Source of the DNA: a bacterium Scap17
GTDB taxonomy: Bacteria > Pseudomonadota > Gammaproteobacteria > Pseudomonadales > Halomonadaceae
Length of the DNA: 64,000 bases
Direction: 5' to 3'
NCBI GenBank assembly: GCA_013376735.1
Contig: VINJ01000001.1
Coordinates: forward strand, 868,001 to 932,000
Under the pieces are notes generated by a model. It was given only the letters and a program-made list of their open reading frames with translations. It was not told the DNA's origin and made no database searches. Position 1 is the first letter of the stretch; each line of letters begins with the position of its first letter. Made by a program: the position numbers and the translations under genes. Below are positions 41,126-51,489 of this stretch, in pieces.

Positions 41126-42367
41126 TTACAGCGACAGAAACAGGCCAGCGAGGCTCGCTGACATCAGGTTGGAGAGGGTGCCGGCGAGAATCGCCTTCAT
41201 GCCCATCTGTGCGATATCACCGCGACGGTTCGGTGCCATCAGCCCCAGGCCGCCCATCAGGATGGCGACAGAGGACAGGTTGGCGAAGCCGCACAGCGCG
41301 AAGATGATGATGGCTTCAGAGTGCTCGGACAGCTTGATCTGGTGGCTGGCGAGATCGGCGAAGGCGACGAACTCGTTGAGCACCAGCTTCTGACCGATGA
41401 AGCTACCCGCCTGGATGGCTTCGTGCCACGGCACGCCGATGACCCAGGCCACCGGGGCGAAGGCGTAGCCCAGCAGCAGCTGCAGCGTGATGTCTTCATA
41501 GCCGAACAGGCCGCTGACCCAGCCGACGATGATGTTGCCCAGCGCGATCAACGCGATGAAGGCCAGCAGCATGCCGCCGACATTGATCGCCAGCTGCACG
41601 CCGGAAGCCGCGCCGGAGGCGGCAGCGTCGATGACGTTGGTCGGGCGATCGATGTCCTTGCCCAGCGCTTCTTCGACGCTCTGAGTCTTGGTCTCGGTCT
41701 CCGGGATCAGCATCTTGGCCATCAGCAGGCCACCCGGCGCCGCCATGAAGGAAGCCGCCAACAGGTACTTGAGGTCGATGCCCAGCGAGGCATAGCCCAC
41801 CAGTACGGAACCGGCCACCGAGGCCAGGCCACCGGTCATCACGGCGAACAGCTCCGAGCGGGTCATGCCGGCGATGAACGGGCGCACGACCAGTGGGGCT
41901 TCGGTCTGGCCGACGAAGATGTTGGCGGCCGCGGACAGGGACTCCGGACGGCTGGTGCCGAGCACCTTCGACAGGCCGCCGCCGAGCACGCTGATCACGA
42001 CGTTCATCACGCGCAGGTGATAGAGCACCGCGATCAGTGACGAGAAGAATACGATGATCGGCAGTACGCGCAGCGCGAACACGAAGCCGCCTCCGCCGAA
42101 GACTTCGAACATCTTGTCGCTGACCAGGCCGCCGAACAGGAAGTCCATGCCGACGTTGGCACTGGACATTACGGCCTGTACACCTTCGCTGAGGCCAAGC
42201 AGCATGCTCTTGCCGGCAGGCACGTAGAGCACGAAGGCCCCCAGCATCGCCTGGATGGCAAAGGCACCCAGTACGGTGCGCAGGCTGATGGCGCGTCGGT
42301 TTTCTGAGAGAAGGAAGGCAATCCCCAGCAGGGCGAAGATGCCCACCAGGCCCATGACGATCTGCAT
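41126..42367 (-). CDS. nupC: concentrative nucleoside transporter (NupC/CNT family)
   Basis: A 413-residue inner-membrane symporter importing nucleosides with H+ or Na+. The CNT core motifs are GQTEAPLVVRPFIAGMTRSE, NVGGMLLAFIALIALGN and LVLNEFVAFADLA, with the C-terminal CGFANLSSVAILMGGLG. There are about eight to ten hydrophobic segments plus two re-entrant hairpins. The start at 42367 has AGGAG eight bases upstream; the frame is open 15 codons further 5' without a ribosome site. Na+ coupling is common in marine relatives but cannot be read here. It is monocistronic, followed by two hairpins. Confidence 0.93.
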   Translation of the reverse strand: MQIVMGLVGIFALLGIAFLLSENRRAISLRTVLGAFAIQAMLGAFVLYVPAGKSMLLGLSEGVQAVMSSANVGMDFLFGGLVSDKMFEVFGGGGFVFALRVLPIIVFFSSLIAVLYHLRVMNVVISVLGGGLSKVLGTSRPESLSAAANIFVGQTEAPLVVRPFIAGMTRSELFAVMTGGLASVAGSVLVGYASLGIDLKYLLAASFMAAPGGLLMAKMLIPETETKTQSVEEALGKDIDRPTNVIDAAASGAASGVQLAINVGGMLLAFIALIALGNIIVGWVSGLFGYEDITLQLLLGYAFAPVAWVIGVPWHEAIQAGSFIGQKLVLNEFVAFADLASHQIKLSEHSEAIIIFALCGFANLSSVAILMGGLGLMAPNRRGDIAQMGMKAILAGTLSNLMSASLAGLFLSL

Positions 42368-42628
42368 CAAGCAGCTCCTGAATGCGTAGGTGTTACGTTG
42401 AGGACAAGGCAATAGCGCTGGCCACAGGACGGTATGGCCAAAACTGGCGCGTACTCTACCAGTATTTTTGCCCTCTGTCGGAGTCTGCCACTAACGTTTG
42501 ACGCATTTTTTGTGAATCGCGCGCGGCGTGCCTTCGTCAACACGCACGAGGCCCGCCATGAGCGAGCCTCGTGCTTTCCCCTTGGTACCGCCGTGATGTC
42601 CCGACGTGATACTGAGTCTATCCCCCTG

Positions 42629-44575
42629 TCAGGTGCCCGCGCCCGGCAGTCGACTGGCCGGCAGAGGGCCAGACCCTGAGCCCGGCGGCGTCCGTGAAGT
42701 CTGTGATGACTTGCCGGCCGTGTCCTTGTCGGCCTGCGGAGCTTCCGCCTTATCGGTCCTGGGCTGGGAAGGCTTGTTCAGCTCCGGCGAGTCGGCATGG
42801 ATCAGGCTGATCAGCGTCTCGCCAGCCTTGGGCTCCAGTGCCACGGCCGTGTTGGCGATCCGGATGCGGCCCTGACTGCTGATGCAGAACAGCGGCAGCA
42901 GGCGCTCTTCGTGAATTTTGCGGTAATCCTCGAGGCTGAAGCTCTCGGTGATGCGGGCACGTCGGAACTGTGCACCCTGAGACAGCAGGCTCGCCAGCTT
43001 GGCATAGGTGATCTTGCCATCGAACAGCAGCGGCAGATGCCCCAGCGCCTGGTCCTGCTGGCGCTTGGCATTCTTGCCATTGTCCTCGGCGAGTCGGAAG
43101 ACACGTCCGTGGCCCAGGATGTGCTCGAAGTGCAGCGCGGCCAGGCTATTGAGTTCGCGATAGGGCGACAGCGGCATCAGGTGGCCGATACCGGTCAGCT
43201 CGAGATGCTGGGCGGCATGTTCAGACAGCGGGTTGCCGTAGTAGACCGGCAGACCCGCCATGCGCGCTTCCTGCACCGCGTCCCAGTTGGTATCGGTCAG
43301 GCGCACCGAGAAGCCGGCATCGACCAGTTCACGGGCGATCTGGCGCGACACCGAGTTGGCGCCCAGGATCAGGAATCCCGAGGGCGGCGGCTCGCCGACG
43401 CCCAGCACCTTGACGATGGGGCGCGACAACAGACTCTGGATCACCACCGTGCCGATGATGACCAGGAAGGTCATCGGTACCAGCATCTCGGCACCCTCGA
43501 TGCCCTGGGATTCGAGCTTGAGGGCGAACAGCGAAGCGACCGCTGCCGCGACGATGCCGCGCGGCGAGAGCCAGGCCAGCAGGGCCTTCTCGCGCAGCGT
43601 CAGCCCGCTGCCCAGGGTACACAGCCAGACCGTCAGGGGGCGTGCGACCCACATCAACACTGCCAGGAAGATCCATGCCGGCCACGACAGCAGGGACAGC
43701 TGCTCGACGGTCAGGCGCCCCGCCAGCAGCAGGAACAGTCCCGAGATCAGCAGAACCGTCAGGGTCTCCTTAAACTCGATGATCTGCTGGGTCGGTACAC
43801 CGCGCATGTTGGCCAGCCACACGCCCATCACGGTGACGGTCAGCAGGCCGGATTCATGGAACAGGGTGTTGGAGATGGCGAACAGCCCCAGCATCACCAT
43901 CAGGGTGCCGAAGTTGTGCAGCTTCTGGGGCAGCCAGAAATGACGCAGCACCAGCCCCCAGCACCAGCCACCCAGTGCCCCCATGCCGAGCCCGAGGCCC
44001 ACCGTCTGGGCGAACAGCAATAGGGTATGCGAGGCCGCATTGCCGGTCATGCCGAGCGCGACGTACTCGTAGACCAGTACCGCCAGCAGCGCGCCGACCG
44101 GGTCGATCATGATGCCTTCCCAGCGCAGGATCTGGGTCAGGTTGCCGCGCGCGCGCAGCGTCTGCAGCAATGGCATCACCACCGTCGGGCCTGTCACCAC
44201 CAGCAGGGCGCCAAGCACGGCGGCCATCTCCCAGCGCATGTCGAGCAGATAGTGGGCGGCCACGGTGCCGATCACGCCGGTGATCACCACGCCGGTGGTG
44301 ACCAGCCGCCTGACGATATGGCCATGGCCGCGCAGGTCCTTGAAGTCCAGCGTCAGGCTGCCCTCGAACAGGATGACCGCCACCGCCAGCGAGACCAGCG
44401 GGAACAAGAGGTCGCCGAGCAGCTCATCCGGCTTCAGCCAGCCCGTGACGGGGCCGGCGAGGATGCCGACGATCAGCAGCGGCAGGATGGCGGGCAGACG
44501 CATGCGCCAGGCCAGCCATTGGCAGCCGAGGGCCATCAGACCGATCAGGGTCAGGGCCAGAGCAGGTTCGGTCAT
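42629..44575 (-). CDS. CPA-family cation:proton antiporter with C-terminal RCK-like domain
   Basis: A 648-residue protein. Residues 1-400 are a sodium/hydrogen exchanger domain with about 12-13 helices (LFPLVSLAVAVILFEGSLTL, EGIMIDPVGALLAVLVYEY, ALLAWLSPRGIVAAAVASLF). Residues about 400-520 resemble a TrkA-N nucleotide-binding domain (GFLILGANSVSRQIARELVD), but the GxGxxG loop is GANSVS, so NAD binding may be altered. A TrkA-C-like segment follows (SLEDYRKIHEERLLPLFCIS), then a disordered Pro/Ser/Lys tail of about 50 residues. The chain resembles an NhaP-type antiporter joined to a Kef-style regulatory tail. In a halophile it should aid Na+ or K+ and pH homeostasis; the ion is not determined. 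Confidence 0.87.
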   Translation of the reverse strand: MTEPALALTLIGLMALGCQWLAWRMRLPAILPLLIVGILAGPVTGWLKPDELLGDLLFPLVSLAVAVILFEGSLTLDFKDLRGHGHIVRRLVTTGVVITGVIGTVAAHYLLDMRWEMAAVLGALLVVTGPTVVMPLLQTLRARGNLTQILRWEGIMIDPVGALLAVLVYEYVALGMTGNAASHTLLLFAQTVGLGLGMGALGGWCWGLVLRHFWLPQKLHNFGTLMVMLGLFAISNTLFHESGLLTVTVMGVWLANMRGVPTQQIIEFKETLTVLLISGLFLLLAGRLTVEQLSLLSWPAWIFLAVLMWVARPLTVWLCTLGSGLTLREKALLAWLSPRGIVAAAVASLFALKLESQGIEGAEMLVPMTFLVIIGTVVIQSLLSRPIVKVLGVGEPPPSGFLILGANSVSRQIARELVDAGFSVRLTDTNWDAVQEARMAGLPVYYGNPLSEHAAQHLELTGIGHLMPLSPYRELNSLAALHFEHILGHGRVFRLAEDNGKNAKRQQDQALGHLPLLFDGKITYAKLASLLSQGAQFRRARITESFSLEDYRKIHEERLLPLFCISSQGRIRIANTAVALEPKAGETLISLIHADSPELNKPSQPRTDKAEAPQADKDTAGKSSQTSRTPPGSGSGPLPASRLPGAGT

Positions 44576-44675
44576 CGGATGTCTTCCTTGGAGTCAGCGA
44601 AAATGAGCGGTGCCACTGTTGCGGTCACCGCTCATCGTTTCGTTGTGTCTCAGCCGTCTGTCAGTGGCCCTTGCT

Positions 44676-44701
44676 CCTGCTTGCCTGTACAGGCAAGCAG
44701 G
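44676..44701. other. perfect 26-base palindrome between the antiporter and ydiJ genes
   Basis: The half CCTGCTTGCCTGT (44676-44688) is followed immediately by its exact inverse complement ACAGGCAAGCAGG (44689-44701). It lies 100 bases before the antiporter start and 152 bases past the ydiJ stop. It could be an operator, or a terminator for ydiJ lacking a T-run. The remaining intergenic bases show nothing else recognisable. Confidence 0.6.
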
Positions 44702-44853
44702 GGGCAGGCGCCACTCAGGTGCCGCGCGGCAGGCCGAAAGGGCGCAGCCTAGCGATTGATTCCGTGGTATGCAACGTCGCGTTGCCTTATAGCGCTCTCC
44801 TCATTTCCTTTCTCTGTCGTGCCCGCGTGATGGCGTCGGGCAGACACGATCCC

Positions 44854-47800
44854 TCATTGGGCGCGACGCAGCAGCGGCAGCAATGCCTGCAGCGGATGCG
44901 GCAACTGGCTGTCCGAGAAACGCTTGCTCTGACTGCGGCACGAATAGCCACTGGCGACCAGCTTGCCCTGATTGTCATCATCCTCGACCACGGACTTCCA
45001 CGACAGGTCATAGATGGCGCGTGATGTCTCGAGATTGCGCGCTTCGTGGCCGTAGGTACCGGACATGCCGCAGCAGCCGGTGGCGATGGTCTCGAGCTTG
45101 AGGCCGAAGGCTGCGTAGACCTGCTGCCAGGCCTTGGCCGAGCCCGGGGCATTGGTGCTCTCGGTACAGTGGCTCAAGAGTTTCATGCCCGGGTCCATCT
45201 TGCCGAGAATCGTCCTGGTGACGCCGACCGGCAGCAGCTTGCGCAGGCTGGTCAGCCATTCCTGCAGCAGCAGGACGTCGGGCGTGGCGTCCGGGCCGAG
45301 GGTCTTCACGTACTCCTGACGGTAGGTCAGGGTCATCGCCGGGTCGATGCCGACCAGCGGCACGCCGAAGTCGGCGATCGCCTTGAGACGCTCGGCCTGG
45401 GCACGTGCGGTACGCTGGAAGGCGCCGGTGAAGCCCTGTACCTGCAGCGGCTTGCCGTTGGGGGCAAAGGGCGCCACGAAGACATGGATGTCGAGTCGCG
45501 ACAGCAGCTCGATGATGTCGATCACCAGCTGGGCCTCGAAGTGGCTGGTGAAGGCATCCTGCACCAGGATCACGCTTCTGGCCTTCTGGGATTCGGTCAG
45601 ACGGCCCAGCTGGGTCGGCGTCGCCTCGGACACACCCCAGCTCTTGAGCTGTCTGCGCAGGCTGGCGCGTGACAGGCGCGGCGCATCGACCATGCCGATC
45701 GGGCCTTCCAGCAGACGACTGACCAGGCGATTGGACAGCAGGCCGTTATACAGCGGCGTGACGCGCTCGGCCCACGGCAGCACGAATTCGAGGCTGCCGA
45801 TCAGGTAATCGCGCAGTGGACGCTGATAACGATGGTGATAGACCTCGAGGAAGCGGCTGCGGAAATCGGGCACGTTGACCTTGATCGGGCACTGGCCCGC
45901 GCAGGACTTGCACGCCAGGCAGCCGGACATGGCGTCGTAGACCTGCTGGTCGAAGTTGGCGTCAGACTGACCCTCGGCCTGTGTGGTGCCGGCACGGCGT
46001 GCCTTGAGCGAGGCGCTGATGCGCGCCGGCAGACGCGCCAGCCACATGCCGGTGCCCTTGAGGCCCGGCGTACGCGCAGCCTGGGCTTCGGCGATCACGT
46101 CGCGTCCGGCGTTGCCTTCCAGGCGCAGCCACTCACGCATCAGGCTGGCACGCCCCTTGGGCGAGTGGATGCGCTGGCGAGTCGCCTTCCACGACGGGCA
46201 CATGGCGTCGTTGGGGTCGTAGTTGTAGCAGGCGCCGTTGCCGTTGCAGTAGACGGCGCTGGCGTATTCCTGCCACACGCGCTCATCGATCTGGCGGTCG
46301 AGATCGCCACGCATGGTCACGTCATCGATACGCATCAAGCGGGGGTCGAAGGCCTCGACGGCGCTGTCAGCATGATCACGCTTGTCGCTCTCACTGTTCT
46401 CTTCGTTGCCCCCTTCGCTGGCATCAGCATCACTCGCGCCTGCGTCGTCGACCAGCGCCACTGGCAGGCGCGGGGAGGCGATCTTGCCCGGGTTGAGCTG
46501 ATTGTGCGGGTCAAAGGCCGCCTTCACATCCTGCAGCGCACCGTAGAGGCTGCCGAAGAAGCGTGGCGAGTACTCGGAGCGCACGCCCTTGCCGTGCTCG
46601 CCCCACAGCAGGCCACCGTACTTGTGGGTGAGGGCGGCGACCTCATCGGAGATCTCGCGGATCATCGCCTGCTGGGCGGGGTCCTTCATGTCCAGCGCCG
46701 GGCGCACGTGCAGCACGCCGGCATCGACATGCCCGAACATGCCATAGCGCAGGCCACGGACATCCAGCGCGGCACGGAACTCGGCGATGTAATCGGCCAG
46801 GTGCTCCGGCGGAACGGCGGTGTCCTCGACGAAGGGCAGCGGGCGGGCTTCGCCGTCGACATTGCCCAGCAGGCCCACCGAGCGCTTGCGCATGCCATAG
46901 ACACGACTGATCTGCGCCCGCCCGCGGGCTTCGGTGAAGCCGAGGCGCTCGACACTGGTGTCGCTGGCCAGGTGCTCGCTGAAGGCGCGGACCTTGGCAT
47001 CCAGCACCTCTTCGCTGTCGGCATTGAATTCGATCAGGTTGATGCCGCCGATGGCCGGGGTGCCTTCGGCACTGGCCGGGAAGAATTCCTCGACGCTATC
47101 CCACACGAAGTCCTGCATGGCGAGGTTGAGCACGGTGTCATCCACCGTCTCGATGGAGGTCGGGCGATTGCCCTCGACCGCCATCAGCGCCTTGGCGTCG
47201 CGCAGTGCGTCCATGAAGCTTGCGTAGCGCAGGTTGATCAGCGTCGAGCAGGGTGCGATGGGCAATGCATTCAGCTCGGCCTCGACCACGAAGCCCAGCG
47301 TGCCCTCGGCGCCGCACAGCAGGCTGTTGAGGTTGAAACGCCCATCAGCCTCGCGCAGGTGGGCGAGGTCGTAGCCGGTCAGGCAGCGGTTGAGCGGCGG
47401 AAAGATGTCGGCGATTTCCTCGGCGCGCTCATCGGCGATCGCGCGTGCTGTGCGATAGACCTCACCGACGCGATCCTCACGTGCGCACAGTATCTCGAGC
47501 TCGGCGTTGTCGATGGCATGGCTCGACAGTCGTGTCCCGTCGAGCAGGACGCTGTCGAGCGCCAGCACGTGGTCACGCGTCTTGCCGTATTCGCAGCTGC
47601 CCTGGCCGGAGGCATCGGTATTGATCATGCCGCCAATGGTGGCGCGGTTGGAGGTCGAGAGTTCCGGCGCGAAGAACAGGCCATGCGGCTTGAGCGCGGC
47701 ATTCAGCTGGTCCTTCACCACACCGGCCTCGACGCGCACGCGGCGGTTCTCGACATCGATCTCGAGAATGCGGTTCATGTGCCGCGAGACATCCACCAGC

Positions 47801-48099
47801 ACGCCGTCATTGAGCGACTGGCCATTGGTGCCGGTACCGCCGCCGCGTGGCGCGAGGGTGACGCCCGAAAAGCGTGACTCGTTGGAGAGGCGCGCGATGC
47901 ACTGGATATCCTCGGCATGGCGCGGGTAGACCACGGCCTGAGGCAGCACCTGATAGAGCGAGTTGTCGGTCGACAACACGGTGCGGTTGGCGTAGTCCGG
48001 ACTGATGTCACCGGCAAAGCCTGCATCTCGCAGGGCGGCCAGGAAGTCCAGATAGAGAGAATCGACGGGGGCGGGCATATCCAGCAGGCGTTCGGTCAT
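44854..48099 (-). CDS. ydiJ: FAD/4Fe-4S oxidoreductase, YdiJ-type (D-2-hydroxyglutarate dehydrogenase family)
   Basis: A 1081-residue single-chain flavo-iron-sulfur dehydrogenase. Residues about 45-290 form a PCMH-type FAD domain (VTLAPRGGGTGTNGQSLNDG and FAPELSTSNRATIGGMINTD), followed by the FAD-oxidase C domain to about 530. Iron-sulfur ligands appear in CYNYDPNDAMCPSW and CLACKSCAGQCPIKVNVPD, and the CCG-type domain ends in TGCCGMSGTYGHEARN. Architecture and length match E. coli YdiJ (about 1018 residues), which oxidises D-2-hydroxyglutarate. The extra length is mostly an acidic linker at about residues 548-581 (Asp/Ser/Glu-rich). Lactate or glycolate oxidation remains possible. The start at 48099 has GAGCGAGATC upstream. 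Confidence 0.9.
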   Translation of the reverse strand: MTERLLDMPAPVDSLYLDFLAALRDAGFAGDISPDYANRTVLSTDNSLYQVLPQAVVYPRHAEDIQCIARLSNESRFSGVTLAPRGGGTGTNGQSLNDGVLVDVSRHMNRILEIDVENRRVRVEAGVVKDQLNAALKPHGLFFAPELSTSNRATIGGMINTDASGQGSCEYGKTRDHVLALDSVLLDGTRLSSHAIDNAELEILCAREDRVGEVYRTARAIADERAEEIADIFPPLNRCLTGYDLAHLREADGRFNLNSLLCGAEGTLGFVVEAELNALPIAPCSTLINLRYASFMDALRDAKALMAVEGNRPTSIETVDDTVLNLAMQDFVWDSVEEFFPASAEGTPAIGGINLIEFNADSEEVLDAKVRAFSEHLASDTSVERLGFTEARGRAQISRVYGMRKRSVGLLGNVDGEARPLPFVEDTAVPPEHLADYIAEFRAALDVRGLRYGMFGHVDAGVLHVRPALDMKDPAQQAMIREISDEVAALTHKYGGLLWGEHGKGVRSEYSPRFFGSLYGALQDVKAAFDPHNQLNPGKIASPRLPVALVDDAGASDADASEGGNEENSESDKRDHADSAVEAFDPRLMRIDDVTMRGDLDRQIDERVWQEYASAVYCNGNGACYNYDPNDAMCPSWKATRQRIHSPKGRASLMREWLRLEGNAGRDVIAEAQAARTPGLKGTGMWLARLPARISASLKARRAGTTQAEGQSDANFDQQVYDAMSGCLACKSCAGQCPIKVNVPDFRSRFLEVYHHRYQRPLRDYLIGSLEFVLPWAERVTPLYNGLLSNRLVSRLLEGPIGMVDAPRLSRASLRRQLKSWGVSEATPTQLGRLTESQKARSVILVQDAFTSHFEAQLVIDIIELLSRLDIHVFVAPFAPNGKPLQVQGFTGAFQRTARAQAERLKAIADFGVPLVGIDPAMTLTYRQEYVKTLGPDATPDVLLLQEWLTSLRKLLPVGVTRTILGKMDPGMKLLSHCTESTNAPGSAKAWQQVYAAFGLKLETIATGCCGMSGTYGHEARNLETSRAIYDLSWKSVVEDDDNQGKLVASGYSCRSQSKRFSDSQLPHPLQALLPLLRRAQ

Positions 48100-48457
48100 G
48101 ATCTCGCTCGGGCAGTGAGTCGCGTCAGGCAGGCATCCAGGGCCAATGGGCCTAAGCTTACCTGAGCTGGGCGTGTGGCCCCAGCCCAGCGCGGCATTGC
48201 GTCACTCGCGAGACGGGAATTCAGGTGAAAGGAGTGAGGAGTGACTACGCTGTGAGGAGTCATCAAATCAAGGTGTGTGCGCCAGAATGCAAGCCACAAG
48301 GGGGGGCGATGTGCACATGCTGCGGGCGATTGTCAGGCGTCAGTCGCCGCCTCAGTGGTACCGTTGGCATCGCAAGGCAGACTGTCACGCCACATCCCCG
48401 CTGCTTCTTTCCTTGAAGCTGTCTTCCCTCTTCCGCTGAGTCATCAGGAGTTAACTC
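48100..48457. other. 358-base divergent region between ydiJ and the ProC-like gene
   Basis: No supported gene. The region has a short direct repeat GTGAGGAGT (about 48234 and 48252) and the strong ribosome site AGGAG at 48446-48450 for the following gene. No recognisable operator or hairpin with a T-run is seen. Confidence 0.4.
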
Positions 48458-49315
48458 ATGGCATCGTCCACCTATTCCTCGACCTCCACCTGTCATCGCG
48501 AGTCTCGCCAGCCGCCCACGCGATTGGGAGTGCTGGGGGTGGGGGAGTTGGCGGAGTCATTGCTGGTCGCGTTGGCGCGCGGTTGTCAGCGCGAAGGCCG
48601 CTACCGGCATGATCTGGAATTTCACCTCTCGCCGCGCAACGACGTGCGCAGTCACCGTCTGGGCTGGCGTTTCGGTGCCATCCGCCACGTAAGCAACGTC
48701 GCGGTGTGTGAATCGAGCCTGTGCCTGCTGGTCGGGGTGCGGCCGCAGCAGCTCGAGGCGCTGGCAAGTGAGCTGCGTGAAAGCCACGCACTGAGCAAGG
48801 ATCATCACCTGATGGTGCTGGCAGCCGGTGTGCCACTGCAGCAGCTGCAGCGCTGGTTCGCGCCGGCGCGAGTGGTGCGGGTGATGACGGGGCTGGCAGT
48901 CTGTGAGGGGCAGAGCGCCCTCACGCTCTATCCGGAAGACCCGCTGACGCGCGACCTGCTCGGGCCGGCGGTCCGGCAGATCATCGCCTTCGATGATGAA
49001 GCGGCCTTCGAGGCCAGCATGCTGGCGGTCTGCGTGAATGCCTGGCAGATGGCGCAGCAGCAGGCGTTGCTCGACTGGTTCCAGACTGTCCCGGGCATCA
49101 CCGGGCCTCAGGCCCGCCAGTTGTTGATGACCCAGATGCGTGATGCCCTTGCGCTGATGGAAGCCCACCCCGATACCCCGCCGGGTGAGCTTGCCTCGCG
49201 CATCGGCACACCTGGCACCTGGACGGCACGAGGACTTGAGCAGCTAGGGGGCAAGGAAGGTGCTCATCGTCAATGGCAGCAGGTGCTGGAGGGGCTGAGA
49301 AGCGAATTGAACTGA
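48458..49315 (+). CDS. pyrroline-5-carboxylate reductase-like protein missing the catalytic segment
   Basis: A 285-residue protein with the ProC layout. The Rossmann start is RLGVLGVGELAESLLVALAR near residue 22. Next come the P5CR-like segments HHLMVLAAGVPLQQLQRWF and VRVMTGLAVCEGQSALTLY, and the C-terminal dimer region includes IGTPGTWTARGLEQLGG, comparable to the ProC SPGGTTxxGL motif. The conserved GSGPAY stretch that binds substrate in true ProC is absent (VNAWQMAQQQALLDW instead). It may bind NAD(P) without reducing pyrroline-5-carboxylate, or act on another imine. AGGAG lies seven bases before the ATG. It is divergent from ydiJ. A genuine proC presumably exists elsewhere. Confidence 0.72.
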   Translation: MASSTYSSTSTCHRESRQPPTRLGVLGVGELAESLLVALARGCQREGRYRHDLEFHLSPRNDVRSHRLGWRFGAIRHVSNVAVCESSLCLLVGVRPQQLEALASELRESHALSKDHHLMVLAAGVPLQQLQRWFAPARVVRVMTGLAVCEGQSALTLYPEDPLTRDLLGPAVRQIIAFDDEAAFEASMLAVCVNAWQMAQQQALLDWFQTVPGITGPQARQLLMTQMRDALALMEAHPDTPPGELASRIGTPGTWTARGLEQLGGKEGAHRQWQQVLEGLRSELN

Positions 49316-49425
49316 TTCCAGCGCTGTCGATCATCTCGGGCGGCGAGTCATGTTTTGTTGAACTCGCCTTTCCCATGTCCCGAGTTCCCCGCATGCCGTG
49401 ATTTTCTTACACTGGCAGTTCATGA

Positions 49426-49459
49426 CATGCCTCGGATATGGCGGTGTGCCTGAGGCATG
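49426..49459. terminator. hairpin between the ProC-like gene and crcB
   Basis: CATGCCTC (49426-49433) pairs with GAGGCATG (49452-49459), followed by ATCTTTTAT. The loop is 18 bases and the T-run short, so it is a modest terminator candidate for the ProC-like gene. Confidence 0.4.
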
Positions 49460-49503
49460 ATCTTTTATACGGACAGCTAGATGAGCTGTTGGCGGCTCAT
49501 GAC

Positions 49504-49899
49504 ATGAGGCAGATGCGAAACATGGGAACCTGGTTGGCAGTAGCAGCGGGCGGCGCCATCGGGGCGCTGGGACGATATCTTGTCAGTGGCTGGATCGTCG
49601 GCGCCGCCGGGCGTGGTTTCCCGTGGGGAACATTGGGCGTCAATCTGATCGGCAGCTGCCTGATGGGGTTCCTGTTCATCTGGGTGACCCAGGAGCTCAA
49701 GCTGGCCCCCGTCTGGCAGGCGATCATGGTGGCGGGCTTCACCGGCGCCTTCACCACCTTCTCCACCTTTGCCCTCGAGGCGCTCAATCTGATGATGAGC
49801 GGACGCATGCTGGCGGGGCTGGTCTATGTCGCCGTCAGTGTGGTGGCGTGTCTGGGCATGGTCGCGCTGGGCATGAAGATCGCACGCGTTCTGCTGTGA
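49504..49899 (+). CDS. crcB: fluoride exporter CrcB/Fluc
   Basis: About 131 residues with four membrane helices, forming a dual-topology dimeric fluoride channel. The family signatures are AAGGAIGALGRYLVSGW, WGTLGVNLIGSCLMGFLF with the pore Asn, and the Phe-box region GFTGAFTTFSTFALEAL. Starts at 49504, 49513 and 49522 are all possible; 49504 has GGCGG at a suitable distance, while 49522 gives the most usual N terminus (MGTWLAVAAGG). I looked for a fluoride riboswitch upstream and did not find its conserved sequence. Confidence 0.93.
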   Translation: MRQMRNMGTWLAVAAGGAIGALGRYLVSGWIVGAAGRGFPWGTLGVNLIGSCLMGFLFIWVTQELKLAPVWQAIMVAGFTGAFTTFSTFALEALNLMMSGRMLAGLVYVAVSVVACLGMVALGMKIARVLL

Positions 49900-49964
49900 T
49901 TCTCGCGCCCGGGCGCGCCCTCCTGTCGCCTGGGCGGCTGCGAAGCAGGGCATGGCTGAGGTAG

Positions 49965-51308
<1,344 letters not shown>

Positions 51309-51341
51309 GATGCGTGAATCGCCTTAGTGGATTCTCGCGAC

Positions 51342-51376
51342 AAGGCCCCTGCTTTCCCATGGGAAGCGGGGGCCTT
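51342..51376 (+). terminator. terminator downstream of serS
   Basis: AAGGCCCCTGCTTTCCC is followed by GGGAAGCGGGGGCCTT, which forms a long stem with one mismatch and a tight loop. CGTTTATC follows. It is 33 bases past the serS stop. The T-run is poor but the stem is strong. Confidence 0.7.
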
Positions 51377-51489
51377 CGTTTATCGCGCAGACAGAGGCCT
51401 TGCCCGATCGCACCACTCGTGATTCCCTCACTCGGTATTTCCTCTGCGTGACTACAACGTAGCATCAGGGTTGTTATTCTTATTGGTTA

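Noticed and set aside
45832-47877. 681-codon open frame antisense to ydiJ
   Set aside because: Composition is that of a reverse-complement shadow; YdiJ on the other strand has clear cofactor motifs across the whole span.
49316-49503. Possible fluoride riboswitch before crcB
   Set aside because: The conserved fluoride aptamer sequence is not found; only a simple hairpin that may be a terminator is present.
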